Assembly (NCBI GenBank): GCA_017552435.1
Contig: JAFZPZ010000087.1
Coordinates: 1-35,330, forward strand
DNA length: 35,330 nt
From: Bacteroidaceae bacterium
Lineage (GTDB): Bacteria > Bacteroidota > Bacteroidia > Bacteroidales > Bacteroidaceae
Direction of reading: 5' to 3'
Under the pieces are notes generated by a model that worked only from the letters and a program-made list of their open reading frames with translations, made no database searches and was not told the origin of the DNA. Shown piece after piece: positions 24,331-32,208 of the stretch. How positions within the stretch are numbered: the stretch's first letter is position 1; the number at the start of each line of letters is the position of its first letter. The translations under genes were made by a program, and so were the position numbers.

Positions 24331-26806
24331 AAGAAGAATGATATTGCAGGGAGCCCTCGTTGTGGGGCTCTTTGCTTTTATGGCCGCCTGTACCGACCGC
24401 CGCACTGCTGAGGAACAAGATGCATTGGAGTTCCTCTATGAGGGTATGCCCCTGCCCGACAGCGTGGATTATCCCCGCGAGTTCTGGGAAGCGAATGTAA
24501 GGGTTGCAGTGAAAGCCCGTCACGAAATGCCTTGGGGTGGAAAGGTGCCTGGGCGTGAGTGGCGCCATTTTGTGCTTCCGTTGCGTGTCAACAACGAGGA
24601 TCTTGATTCCTTCCGCATCGTCTATTACGACGAACTGAAGGAGCGCGTCAAGGACAAGACGATGTATGGTGCTGTGCTTGAGGTGAACCACTGGTGTCAC
24701 GAGCACGTCTGCTACCAGCCCAGCGACAGTCGTACTTCATCGCCTATGAACACGTTGCGTTCCGCCATCGGACGTTGTGGCGAGGAGAGCACCTTTACGG
24801 TCTCTGCCCTCCGTACTATCGGCATTCCTGCCCGCCAGGTCTATACCCCGCGCTGGGCACATACCGATGACAATCATGCCTGGGTGGAGGCCTGGGTGGA
24901 TGGCAAGTGGTATTTCCTCGGAGCCTGTGAACCAGAGCCAGTGCTGAACCTCGGTTGGTTCAACGAGCCTGTTGCCAGAGGTATGCTTATGCACACGAAG
25001 GTTTTCGGTGACTATACCGGTCCGGAGGACGTAGTGAAAAAGACGGGTTGTTACACCGAGATTAATGTCACAAAGAACTATGCCGATGTTTCTACCGTTA
25101 TAGTAACGGTGCTCGATGCAGACAGCCTGCCTGTCGAGGGAGCTACGGTCGATTACCGCCTCTATAACTATGCCGAGCTGTATCCTATTGTGTCCAAGCA
25201 GAGCGATGTCAAGGGTCAGTCTTCGCTGACTTGCGGCAAGGGCGATCTGGTTATATGGGCAAGCAAGGATGGTCGCTTCGGTTTCAGGAAAGTAAGTGTC
25301 GGCAAGGAAGCACTGGCAACTGTCGTTCTCGATAAGGACAGTACCTATACAGCCTCCTTTGACCTGGACCTGACCCCGCCTATTGGAAAGGATAACAAGC
25401 CGGATGTCAGTGCCGATGCCATTCGGGCCAACCGCGCCCGCTTTGTCCGTGAGGACAGCATCCGGACTGCCTACATGCAGCAGGCTTTCTGTCAAGACGG
25501 AGAACCCAATAGTCCTGAAGTCTTGGCCCGAGCTAACTGGCGCACCATCGTAGAATTTAGAGACAAGGAACAAAGGGCAGGGGGCAAGTGTGACGTGCTC
25601 TCTACGCTATCGAAGAAGGACTATCGTGATGTCACGATGGAGGTTTTGCAGGATGTGGCAGAGCATACGCCTTTCCTCGCCAATCCTCTATGGCACGACT
25701 ATGTACTCTGTCCGCGTGTCAGCAACGAGCGCCTGACACCTTGTCGCGGCAAACTTGCTGAATACTTTGGAGGCATAACGGCTGAAGAGCTTTTGCAGTG
25801 GGTAACGGACAGCATTACGGTTGATGACACCCGCAATCCGCAACATCTTTGCATGAGTCCACTTGGCGTGTTGCGGCACCGGACATGTGATGCCCATAGC
25901 CGCGACATCTTCTTTGTTGCAGCGGCTCGCAGCGCAGGCATCATTGCCCGCATCGACGAGGTGACAGGCAAGGTACAGTGGGCTGACGAAGAGACAGGTA
26001 CTTGGCATGATGTGCTCTTCGGCTCTTCCGAGGAGCAGACAGCTCCGCAAGGGACTCTGCGTCTCACATTCAAGGACCAGACTGTCAAGAAAGATCCTTC
26101 CTACTATTCGCATTTCGCTCTGTCGCGCATCAACAATGGTCGTCCCCAGTTGCAGGAATTCCCAGAGGATGCGACCTGGGCAAGCACCTTTGCCGATGGC
26201 GTTAGTGTCGATGCAGGACAGTACATGCTCCTGAGCGGCACGCGTCTCGCCAATGGTGGCGTATGGGCTCATTTCGAGTTCTTTGGCGTCAAACCCCAGC
26301 AACAACAAAGTGTTCCTCTTCACCTGAGAGTCGAAGAAGATCGCTTGCATGTCATCGCCAACTTCAATTGCGAACTAGGATTTACCAATGTCCGAGGCGT
26401 GCATAAACCTATTCTCGAAACGACTGGACGTGGCTTCTATATGATAGCCCTCATCCGTAGCGGTCACGAGCCGAGTACGCATCTGCTGCACGACATGGAG
26501 GCTGTAAATATCCATATCTCGCAGTGGTCGCAATGCTACCTTATGCTTTTCGAGAGTCAGGAGGACTATGACCACTTCGACCGCAAAGAGTTTGACGACT
26601 TGCCCGGCAACGTTCTGTTTGGCGTCGCCGACCCAGAGACCGTCGAGGCCATGCATATCCAGGAACTCACTCATGGCAACGAGGAACTGCCCATCCTGAT
26701 GATCTGTGATACTTTCAATCGCGTCGTGTGGTTCAGACAAGGCTACAATATCGGCTTGGCTGACCAGTTGATGGACGCCTTGAGGAAGATTATTCTGAAG
26801 GAATAG
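24320..26806 (+). CDS. Lipoprotein with transglutaminase-like domain
   Basis: The 828-residue lipoprotein has lipobox MAAC with C24. I chose the ATG at 24320, overlapping GH125 by 11 bases, over the ATG at 24338, because only the former keeps the basic n-region NKRR of the signal. The transglutaminase-like fold covers about 100-215. Its cysteine-peptidase-type triad is complete: C153 (GRCGEES), H186 (DNHAWVEAW) and D194 (VDGKW). A second block with a carboxypeptidase-regulatory-like beta domain (residues 255-350, VDYRLYNYAELYPIVSKQSD) and a long C-terminal part follows. Genes like this often sit next to mannosidases in Bacteroidetes. It could be a peptidase, an amidase or a peptide N-glycanase-like enzyme releasing glycans. 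The last is an attractive but unproven idea. Confidence 0.85.
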   Translation: MLNKRRMILQGALVVGLFAFMAACTDRRTAEEQDALEFLYEGMPLPDSVDYPREFWEANVRVAVKARHEMPWGGKVPGREWRHFVLPLRVNNEDLDSFRIVYYDELKERVKDKTMYGAVLEVNHWCHEHVCYQPSDSRTSSPMNTLRSAIGRCGEESTFTVSALRTIGIPARQVYTPRWAHTDDNHAWVEAWVDGKWYFLGACEPEPVLNLGWFNEPVARGMLMHTKVFGDYTGPEDVVKKTGCYTEINVTKNYADVSTVIVTVLDADSLPVEGATVDYRLYNYAELYPIVSKQSDVKGQSSLTCGKGDLVIWASKDGRFGFRKVSVGKEALATVVLDKDSTYTASFDLDLTPPIGKDNKPDVSADAIRANRARFVREDSIRTAYMQQAFCQDGEPNSPEVLARANWRTIVEFRDKEQRAGGKCDVLSTLSKKDYRDVTMEVLQDVAEHTPFLANPLWHDYVLCPRVSNERLTPCRGKLAEYFGGITAEELLQWVTDSITVDDTRNPQHLCMSPLGVLRHRTCDAHSRDIFFVAAARSAGIIARIDEVTGKVQWADEETGTWHDVLFGSSEEQTAPQGTLRLTFKDQTVKKDPSYYSHFALSRINNGRPQLQEFPEDATWASTFADGVSVDAGQYMLLSGTRLANGGVWAHFEFFGVKPQQQQSVPLHLRVEEDRLHVIANFNCELGFTNVRGVHKPILETTGRGFYMIALIRSGHEPSTHLLHDMEAVNIHISQWSQCYLMLFESQEDYDHFDRKEFDDLPGNVLFGVADPETVEAMHIQELTHGNEELPILMICDTFNRVVWFRQGYNIGLADQLMDALRKIILKE

Positions 26807-26819
26807 GGCAAATAGGGCA
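26802..26819 (+). repeat. Two perfect 9-base tandem copies at the transglutaminase gene stop
   Basis: AATAGGGCA is repeated head to tail at 26802-26810 and 26811-26819, and the first copy contains the TAG stop codon. TAGGGC occurs again in the terminator hairpin just downstream. It is a short slippage-type repeat. Confidence 0.75.
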
Positions 26820-26831
26820 AATTGAACCAAT

Positions 26832-26864
26832 GGGGCTTATAGGGCCGGTAGGCCTTATAGGCCC
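26832..26864. terminator. Bidirectional terminator between convergent genes
   Basis: GGGGCTTATAGGGCC (26832-26846) pairs with GGCCTTATAGGCCC (26851-26864) around the loop GGTA, giving about 14 pairs with one bulged G. TTTCTC follows on the plus strand. The TAA stop of the minus-strand flippase gene (26857-26855) lies inside the stem, so the same DNA ends both the transglutaminase-lipoprotein message and the flippase message. Confidence 0.75.
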
Positions 26865-28273
26865 TTTCTCAATTCTCGCCAGAAGATCAAAGCCGCGAAG
26901 GCGAGGCAGAGCACCGTGCTGATGCCGAGGTAAATCCATACTGGCCATTCTTTCGGAACAAGTACCATTACCCCATAGAACATGGCGGCGATGGCGGTAT
27001 AGGCTGCTATCGAGCGAATCGGGTAGGGGATTGGATTGATGCGTTGCCCTACGAAATAGCTCAGGAGCATAGCCGTTCCGTATCCTGCAACTCCACCCCA
27101 GGCACAAGCCATATAGCTGAATCTGGGAATGCCCCAGATGTTGACGGCTAGGAGCGCGATGCAACCTGCCAACGAAAACAGGGCTCCGTAGATGGTTTTG
27201 TCGATGAGTTTGTACCAGAACGACAGGTTGAAGAAGATGCCCATCATAATCTCGGCAGCCATCACGATTGGGATGACCTTCAATCCCTCCCAGTAATCGG
27301 AGCCAATCATATACTTCAAGATGGGCAAGTATCCCATCACTCCGAGGAAAGCCAGCAGGGTGAAGATGACGAAATACTTCATGCCCAAAGCGTAGTATTC
27401 GTTCTTGTCGGCGTCTTTCGACTTGGCGAAAACGATGGGTTCGTAGGCGAAACGGAACGCCTGCGTAATCACTGCCATAATCATGGCCACCTTGACACAA
27501 CCTCCGTAAACGCCCAACTCGACGTTTGCCTGAGCCTCGTCTGGATAGACCTTCGGGAAGAGAATCTTGTCGGCTACTTGGTTGAGGATTCCCATCATTC
27601 CCAATACGAGTATCGGCCATGAGTAGGAGAGCATCCTGCGCAGGAGTCTGCCGTCGAAGTGCCAGCGTATCTTGAACAAATCCGGTATGAAGAAGAAGGT
27701 AATGAAGCTTGTGCAGAGCAGGTTGATGAAGAAGACGTAGAAGACGGACGTCTTCCCGAGCAGGACGAAAAAGATAAGGTTAAGCGTGATGTTGAGGATG
27801 ATGAACAGCATCTTCAGCGACATGAAGCGGATGGGACGATGCTGGAAGCGCAGGAAACAGAATGGCAAGGCCTGTATGGCATCCAGTGCGACTACCGAGG
27901 CCATCATCAGTAGGTATTCGGGATGTTCAGCATAGCCGAGGTAGTTAGCTATGGGTGTGATGAAGCCGAAGATGAGTATCAGGAAGAGTGCGGTGAGGCT
28001 TCCCACCATGGCAAATCCGGTAGAGAATACGGTGTCGGGCTTCTCGCGCTCATCGTTGGCGAAGCGAAACAGCGTTGTCTCCATTCCAAATGTCAGTATC
28101 ACGAACATCAGTGCCGTGTAGGCGTACATGTTAGTGCTTACGCCGTAGTCGCCCGATGCCTTGGGCATGTAGTGCGTGTATAGGGGAACGAGCAGGTAAT
28201 TGAGGAAGCGCCCCACGATGCTCGAAAATCCGTAGATGGCCGTGTCCTTGGCCAATGCTTTCAGGTTTGCCAT
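26855..28273 (-). CDS. Polysaccharide/oligosaccharide flippase (Wzx/MOP superfamily)
   Basis: The 472-residue integral membrane protein has about 12-14 hydrophobic segments. It begins MANLKALAKDTAIYGFSSIV then GRFLNYLLVPLYTHYMP, the characteristic N-terminus of Wzx-type polysaccharide transporters, with further family features such as FGMETTLFRFAND near 62 and FRFAYEPIVFA near 276. It would flip a lipid-linked glycan across the inner membrane; the substrate cannot be told. It is isolated from other glycan synthesis genes here except rfbA, 3 kb away on the other strand. The gene is divergent from xth and shares a short promoter region with it. Confidence 0.88.
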   Translation of the reverse strand: MANLKALAKDTAIYGFSSIVGRFLNYLLVPLYTHYMPKASGDYGVSTNMYAYTALMFVILTFGMETTLFRFANDEREKPDTVFSTGFAMVGSLTALFLILIFGFITPIANYLGYAEHPEYLLMMASVVALDAIQALPFCFLRFQHRPIRFMSLKMLFIILNITLNLIFFVLLGKTSVFYVFFINLLCTSFITFFFIPDLFKIRWHFDGRLLRRMLSYSWPILVLGMMGILNQVADKILFPKVYPDEAQANVELGVYGGCVKVAMIMAVITQAFRFAYEPIVFAKSKDADKNEYYALGMKYFVIFTLLAFLGVMGYLPILKYMIGSDYWEGLKVIPIVMAAEIMMGIFFNLSFWYKLIDKTIYGALFSLAGCIALLAVNIWGIPRFSYMACAWGGVAGYGTAMLLSYFVGQRINPIPYPIRSIAAYTAIAAMFYGVMVLVPKEWPVWIYLGISTVLCLAFAALIFWRELRKGL

Positions 28274-28298
28274 TGTCAGCTTTAGCTCTTATTGCTCG

Positions 28299-28306
28299 CA
28301 AAGTTA
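28299..28306 (-). promoter_or_regulatory. Probable -7 element for the flippase gene
   Basis: On the minus strand TAACTTTG (28306-28299) matches TAnnTTTG. No TTTG is found at the expected upstream distance, so only half of the promoter is convincing. The predicted leader is about 20 bases. Confidence 0.55.
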
Positions 28307-28314
28307 CGCTTTTT

Positions 28315-28334
28315 AATTCATAATTCATAATTCA
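28315..28334 (+). repeat. Seven-base tandem repeat in the flippase/xth intergenic region
   Basis: AATTCAT is repeated almost three times (28315-28321, 28322-28328, then AATTCA to 28334). It lies between the divergent promoters of the flippase gene and xth, where it could change promoter spacing if copy number varied. Confidence 0.75.
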
Positions 28335-28369
28335 CTGTCCATAATTATAGAAGTTATCGAGTTTTTTTG

Positions 28370-28377
28370 TATCTTTG
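28370..28377 (+). promoter_or_regulatory. Probable -7 element for xth and the genes downstream
   Basis: TATCTTTG at 28370-28377 matches TAnnTTTG and lies 26 bases before the xth ATG at 28404. No TTTG sits about 20 bases upstream, so the -33 element is weak or missing. Confidence 0.6.
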
Positions 28378-28403
28378 CGTTCAAAGAACATACATTTTAT
28401 CTC

Positions 28404-29156
28404 ATGAAATATGTCAGTTGGAACGTCAACGGCCTGCGCGCTGTTGTAGGGAAGAATTTCCAGGATGCTTTTATGGAGTTTGATGCCGATTTTGTCTGCC
28501 TGCAGGAAACGAAGCTACAGGCCGGACAGCTCGACCTTAACTTTCCGGGCTATACCTCGTATTGGAACTATGCCGAGAAGAAGGGTTACTCGGGGACTGC
28601 TGTGTTTACGCGGCAGACACCCCTGGCGGTGACTTACGGCATGGGAATCGAGGAGCACGACCACGAGGGGCGGGTCATCACGCTTGAGATGGAGGACCAT
28701 TTCCTCGTCTGCGTCTATACCCCGAACAGCCAGGATGGCCTGCGGCGCCTGGGGTACCGTATGTCGTGGGAGGATGCGTTCCGCCAGTATCTGCTTGGGC
28801 TCGACGGGAAGAAGCCTGTCGTGGTGTGCGGCGACATGAACGTTGCTCACGAAGAGATAGACCTGAAGAATCCCAAGACGAACCACATGAACGCAGGCTT
28901 CACGGATGAGGAGCGCGAGAAGATGTCCACATTGCTTGGCAGTGGCTTCATCGACACTTTCCGTCACTTCTACCCCGATGCCGCCAACCGTTACAGTTGG
29001 TGGAGCTATCGTTTCCATGCCCGCGAGAAGAATGTCGGGTGGCGCATCGATTACTTCCTCGTCTCCGAGCGCCTTGCGCCGCGCCTGAAGTCGGCTGAGA
29101 TTCACGACGACATCATGGGCAGCGACCACTGTCCTGTCTCGCTGGTCCTCGATTAA
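28404..29156 (+). CDS. xth: Exodeoxyribonuclease III / AP endonuclease
   Basis: This enzyme of the exonuclease-endonuclease-phosphatase fold nicks DNA at abasic sites and removes blocked 3' ends in base-excision repair. The 250-residue protein has all the hallmarks: N7 and N9 in SWNVNGLRA, E35 in LQETKL, Y105 in CVYTPN, D144 and N146 in CGDMNVAHEEID, and D241-H242 in GSDHCPVSL. RYSWWSYRFHAREKNVGWRI is also diagnostic. It is 18 bases upstream of the ResB-like gene and may be cotranscribed with the cytochrome maturation genes, a combination with no obvious functional link. Confidence 0.95.
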   Translation: MKYVSWNVNGLRAVVGKNFQDAFMEFDADFVCLQETKLQAGQLDLNFPGYTSYWNYAEKKGYSGTAVFTRQTPLAVTYGMGIEEHDHEGRVITLEMEDHFLVCVYTPNSQDGLRRLGYRMSWEDAFRQYLLGLDGKKPVVVCGDMNVAHEEIDLKNPKTNHMNAGFTDEEREKMSTLLGSGFIDTFRHFYPDAANRYSWWSYRFHAREKNVGWRIDYFLVSERLAPRLKSAEIHDDIMGSDHCPVSLVLD

Positions 29157-29174
29157 CCTATATATTATATAAAG

Positions 29175-30071
29175 ATGTATAGAAAACTCTGGGGGATGAC
29201 GGAGGGCGTCCTGGTTAGCTGCGGATGGGTGGCTGTGGGCGTGTTCTTGCAGTGGCTGGTGGGCCCGGTCTGTTGGGAATTGATGTCATGGCCGGTCAAT
29301 GCCATCGTGCTTGCAGTGCTTTTGCTATGCATCTTGCTGATTTACATGCTTCGTGGCCGCTTCCGCCTGTTCCGGTGGATGGCAACGTTGCAGGCCGCTG
29401 TCCCGGCAATCATGGCATGTGCCCTGCTGACGATACTCATGGGCGTTACGCGGCAAGTTCCGTCGGGGCACATACCGGCCGATCCGTTCGGCATCACAGA
29501 CATGCTCTCCTTCTGGCCGTTCGTGCTCTCTTTTTTCTGGCTGATGGTGCTGGTGGGCTTGGTCTGCTTGACGAGACTCTGTCGGCCGACGTGGCGGAGC
29601 GTTCCCTTTCTGCTGAATCATCTCGGCATCTTCTTGGCCCTCGTAGCCGGTACGCTCGGGCATGCCGACATGAAGCAGTTGCGCATGATTGTACAGGAGG
29701 GAAAGACCGAGTTCCGGGCCATCGATGCCAGACACAGTATGTATGAGTTGCCGATTGCCATCGAGCTGCACGATTTCTTCATCCAGGAAGATCCCGAGTT
29801 GAGCTATATGTCCGACGTGACGGTCCGGACGCGGAGCGGCATCTCCGTCCGTGACACCATCCGCGTGAACAAGCCCCTCTCCGTCCGCGGTTGGAAGATC
29901 TACCAATACAGTTACGACGAGGCTATGGGCGGCCAGAGTGAATACAGCGTGTTCGAGCTGGTGCGTGACCCGTGGCTGCCCTTCGTCTATGCCGGTATCT
30001 TCATGATGCTGGCGGGAGCAGTACAGACCCTCTCTAACTCCCCCTTAAAGGGGAAGAAAAGGGGCAACTAG
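29175..30071 (+). CDS. ResB-like cytochrome c biogenesis membrane protein
   Basis: System II cytochrome c maturation uses a ResB/CcsB and a ResC/CcsA protein to carry haem across the inner membrane and attach it to CxxCH apocytochromes. The 298-residue protein has four clear membrane segments before residue 165 (for example PVNAIVLAVLLLCILLIYML). A periplasmic domain follows (170-265) with VNKPLSVRGWKIYQYSYDEA, the ResB hallmark, then a last membrane segment (FVYAGIFMMLAGAV). It is shorter than classical ResB, as in other Bacteroidetes. CcsA follows. No apocytochrome gene such as nrfA or nrfH is in the window. Confidence 0.82.
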   Translation: MYRKLWGMTEGVLVSCGWVAVGVFLQWLVGPVCWELMSWPVNAIVLAVLLLCILLIYMLRGRFRLFRWMATLQAAVPAIMACALLTILMGVTRQVPSGHIPADPFGITDMLSFWPFVLSFFWLMVLVGLVCLTRLCRPTWRSVPFLLNHLGIFLALVAGTLGHADMKQLRMIVQEGKTEFRAIDARHSMYELPIAIELHDFFIQEDPELSYMSDVTVRTRSGISVRDTIRVNKPLSVRGWKIYQYSYDEAMGGQSEYSVFELVRDPWLPFVYAGIFMMLAGAVQTLSNSPLKGKKRGN

Positions 30072-30100
30072 TAAATGGTAAAATGGTAAATGGTTAAATG
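30072..30100 (+). repeat. Degenerate eight-base tandem repeat reaching the ccsA start codon
   Basis: TAAATGG, TAAAATGG, TAAATGGT and TAAATG run head to tail from 30072 to 30100. The last copy contains the ATG start codon of ccsA (30098-30100). Variation in copy number would change the spacing or reading context of that start. Confidence 0.7.
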
Positions 30101-30874
30101 ATAAACTGGGATGACCTTTGGCTCTTTGCCTTGCCGGCGTGGATTTGCTGGCTGACGGCAGCGCTGCTCTCTCTGCGAGGTGGCTGGCGGCGGTCGGTCT
30201 ATCTGCTGACCATCACTGGACTGCTCATCTTCGGTGCTTACATTGCCTTGATGTGGCTCTCGCTGCAGCGGCCTCCATTGCGTACGATGGGGGAGACCCG
30301 GCTTTGGTACTCTTTCTTCCTGCCTCTTGTCGGACTGATCACTTACAGCCGCTGGCACTATCGGTGGATTCTCTCGTTCAGCACTTTGCTCAGCGGCGTC
30401 TTCATCTGCATCAATCTGCTGAAGCCTGAGATACACAGCAAACTGATGATGCCTGCTCTGCAGAGCCCGTGGTTCGCGCCGCACGTCATCATCTACATGT
30501 TCGCCTATGCCCTGATGGGAGCCGCTGTGCTGATGGCCATCTGGCAGCTGCTGGGCAAGCAAGACCAATTGCCGGCCATCGACAACCTGACGCGCGTCGG
30601 CCTTTCCTTTATCACCGTGGGGATGCTCTTCGGAGCGCTCTGGGCAAAGGAGGCATGGGGAACCTACTGGTCGTGGGACCCGAAGGAGACCTGGGCCGCG
30701 GCGACCTGGCTCTGCTATCTGGTTTACCTGCACCTGCGCCGTGCACGTCCCGCCGACGTCAGTCCGGCCCTGCTCTGGCTGATTTTCTGTTTTCTCTGCC
30801 TCCAGATATGCTGGTGGGGCATCAATTATCTCCCGTCGGCACAGGGAACGAGCATACATACATACGGAAGTTGA
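30098..30874 (+). CDS. ccsA: Cytochrome c biogenesis protein CcsA/ResC, WWD domain
   Basis: The 258-residue protein has about eight hydrophobic segments. The haem-handling WWD-type motif is WGTYWSWDPKETWAAATWL, with W187, W191, W193 and D194. Conserved histidines that could ligate haem include H129 (APHVIIYMFAYAL, about residue 127-140). It works with the ResB-like protein 26 bases upstream to deliver haem to periplasmic apocytochromes. The start codon lies inside a short tandem repeat, but MINWDDLWLFALPAW looks like a genuine N-terminus. No Shine-Dalgarno is visible, as usual for this group. Confidence 0.9.
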   Translation: MINWDDLWLFALPAWICWLTAALLSLRGGWRRSVYLLTITGLLIFGAYIALMWLSLQRPPLRTMGETRLWYSFFLPLVGLITYSRWHYRWILSFSTLLSGVFICINLLKPEIHSKLMMPALQSPWFAPHVIIYMFAYALMGAAVLMAIWQLLGKQDQLPAIDNLTRVGLSFITVGMLFGALWAKEAWGTYWSWDPKETWAAATWLCYLVYLHLRRARPADVSPALLWLIFCFLCLQICWWGINYLPSAQGTSIHTYGS

Positions 30875-30904
30875 TTACTTATACCTAAATTATTTATTAT
30901 CGCT

Positions 30905-31213
30905 ATGGTAAAGCATGTCATTTTATGGCGACTGAGGGAAGACCTCACTGCCGAAGAGAAGGAAACAGTGAAGCGCGACATCAAGACCGGTCTGGAGGGC
31001 TTGTTCGGCCGCATCCATGGGCTGATCTACATTGAGGTCATCGTGGATGGACGTCTGGATTCGTCCAACGCCGATGTAATGCTGGACTGCACATTCACCG
31101 ACGAGGCTGCCCTCCGCGCCTATGCAGTACACCCCGACCACGTTGCGGTTGCCGACAGCAAGGTCCGGCCCTACACCAGCCTGCGCGTGTGTCTGGATTA
31201 TGAAGTAGATTAA
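30905..31213 (+). CDS. Dabb-domain (stress-responsive alpha/beta barrel) protein
   Basis: The 102-residue cytoplasmic protein is a single Dabb domain: MVKHVILWRLRE at the start, LEGLFGRIHGLIYIEVIVDG in the middle and AYAVHPDHVAVADSKVRPYT near the end. The histidines H4 and H81 lie in positions typical of the family. Dabb proteins are small dimeric ferredoxin-like barrels. Some are stress-induced and some are enzymes, so no activity can be given. It lies 30 bases after ccsA and 54 bases before rfbA. Confidence 0.88.
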   Translation: MVKHVILWRLREDLTAEEKETVKRDIKTGLEGLFGRIHGLIYIEVIVDGRLDSSNADVMLDCTFTDEAALRAYAVHPDHVAVADSKVRPYTSLRVCLDYEVD

Positions 31214-31216
31214 TAT

Positions 31217-31248
31217 CGACATTTCGATATTTCGACATAACGACATTT
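31217..31248 (+). repeat. Four-copy eight-base tandem repeat before rfbA
   Basis: CGACATTT, CGATATTT, CGACATAA and CGACATTT follow one another without a gap from 31217 to 31248, right after the Dabb stop codon and before a run of nine A. It is the clearest of the junction repeats in the window and lies in the presumed 5' region of rfbA. Confidence 0.85.
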
Positions 31249-31267
31249 CGCAAAAAAAAAGAATACT

Positions 31268-32176
31268 ATGAAAGGAATTGTTCTGGCTGGAGGCTCCGGC
31301 ACCCGGCTTTATCCCATCACGAAGGGCATCAGCAAGCAGCTCATGCCCATCTACGACAAGCCCATGATCTACTACCCCCTCAGCGTCCTGATGCTGGCGG
31401 GCATACGCGACATCCTCATCATCTCCACGCCCTTCGACCTGCCAGGCTTCCGGCGCCTCCTGGGGGACGGCTCCGACTACGGCGTCCACTTCGAGTATGC
31501 CGAACAGCCTTCGCCCGATGGACTGGCGCAGGCCTTCACCATCGGCGCGGACTTCGTGGGTGACGACTGCGCTTGCCTCGTCCTGGGCGACAACATCTTC
31601 CAGGGCAACGGGTTCAGCGCCATGCTCCGCGAGGCCGTCCGCACCGCCGAGGAGGATCAGAAAGCCACCGTCTTCGGCTACTGGGTGAACGACCCGGAGC
31701 GATACGGCGTCGCCGAGTTCGACAAGCAGGGCAACTGCCTCTCCATCGAGGAGAAACCGGCCAACCCCAAGAGCAACTACGCCGTCGTCGGACTCTACTT
31801 CTATCCGAACAAGGTCCTTGAGGTTGCGCGCAACATCAAGCCCAGCGCTCGCGGCGAGTACGAGATTACGACCGTCAACCAGAAATTCCTGGAGGACGGC
31901 GAGCTGAAGGTGCAGACCCTGGGCCGCGGCTTCGCCTGGCTCGACACCGGCACGTTCGACTCCCTCTCCGAGGCATCCACCTACATCGAGGTGCTGGAGA
32001 AACGCCAGGGACTCAAGGTCGGCTGCCTCGAAGGCATCGCCTACCGCAAGGGATGGATCACGGAGGAGCGCATGCGCCAGCTCGCCCAGCCCATGCTCAA
32101 GAACCAGTACGGCCAGTACCTGCTCAAGGTCATCGAGGACGTCAAGCGCTTCGGCACCGGCAGCGACGATTTCTGA
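31268..32176 (+). CDS. rfbA: Glucose-1-phosphate thymidylyltransferase
   Basis: RmlA/RfbA makes dTDP-glucose from glucose-1-phosphate and dTTP, the first step towards dTDP-rhamnose and other surface sugars. The 302-residue protein has the nucleotide-binding signature [13 protein letters not shown] (residues 6-18), [20 protein letters not shown] near 23, LGDNIFQG with the metal-binding aspartate near 111, and [16 protein letters not shown] near 219. Length matches the family. The other rfb genes (rfbB, rfbC, rfbD) are not adjacent. Its codon use is markedly more GC-rich than the accessory genes of this window, as expected for a well-expressed core gene. Confidence 0.95.
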   Translation: MKGIVLAGGSGTRLYPITKGISKQLMPIYDKPMIYYPLSVLMLAGIRDILIISTPFDLPGFRRLLGDGSDYGVHFEYAEQPSPDGLAQAFTIGADFVGDDCACLVLGDNIFQGNGFSAMLREAVRTAEEDQKATVFGYWVNDPERYGVAEFDKQGNCLSIEEKPANPKSNYAVVGLYFYPNKVLEVARNIKPSARGEYEITTVNQKFLEDGELKVQTLGRGFAWLDTGTFDSLSEASTYIEVLEKRQGLKVGCLEGIAYRKGWITEERMRQLAQPMLKNQYGQYLLKVIEDVKRFGTGSDDF

Positions 32177-32208
32177 GGGAATCAGTGGCTCATCGTATCG
32201 TATATATA

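Noticed and set aside
26790-27620. A 276-codon minus-strand frame overlapping the flippase gene
   Set aside because: It is the alternative frame of the flippase. Its Pro/Gly/Ile-rich end comes from the TAGGGC repeats and the terminator hairpin.
32053-32208. N-terminal extension of the TPR protein frame into rfbA
   Set aside because: The added 52 residues are the Arg/Pro/Ala-rich out-of-frame reading of rfbA. The signal peptide begins at the ATG at 32209.
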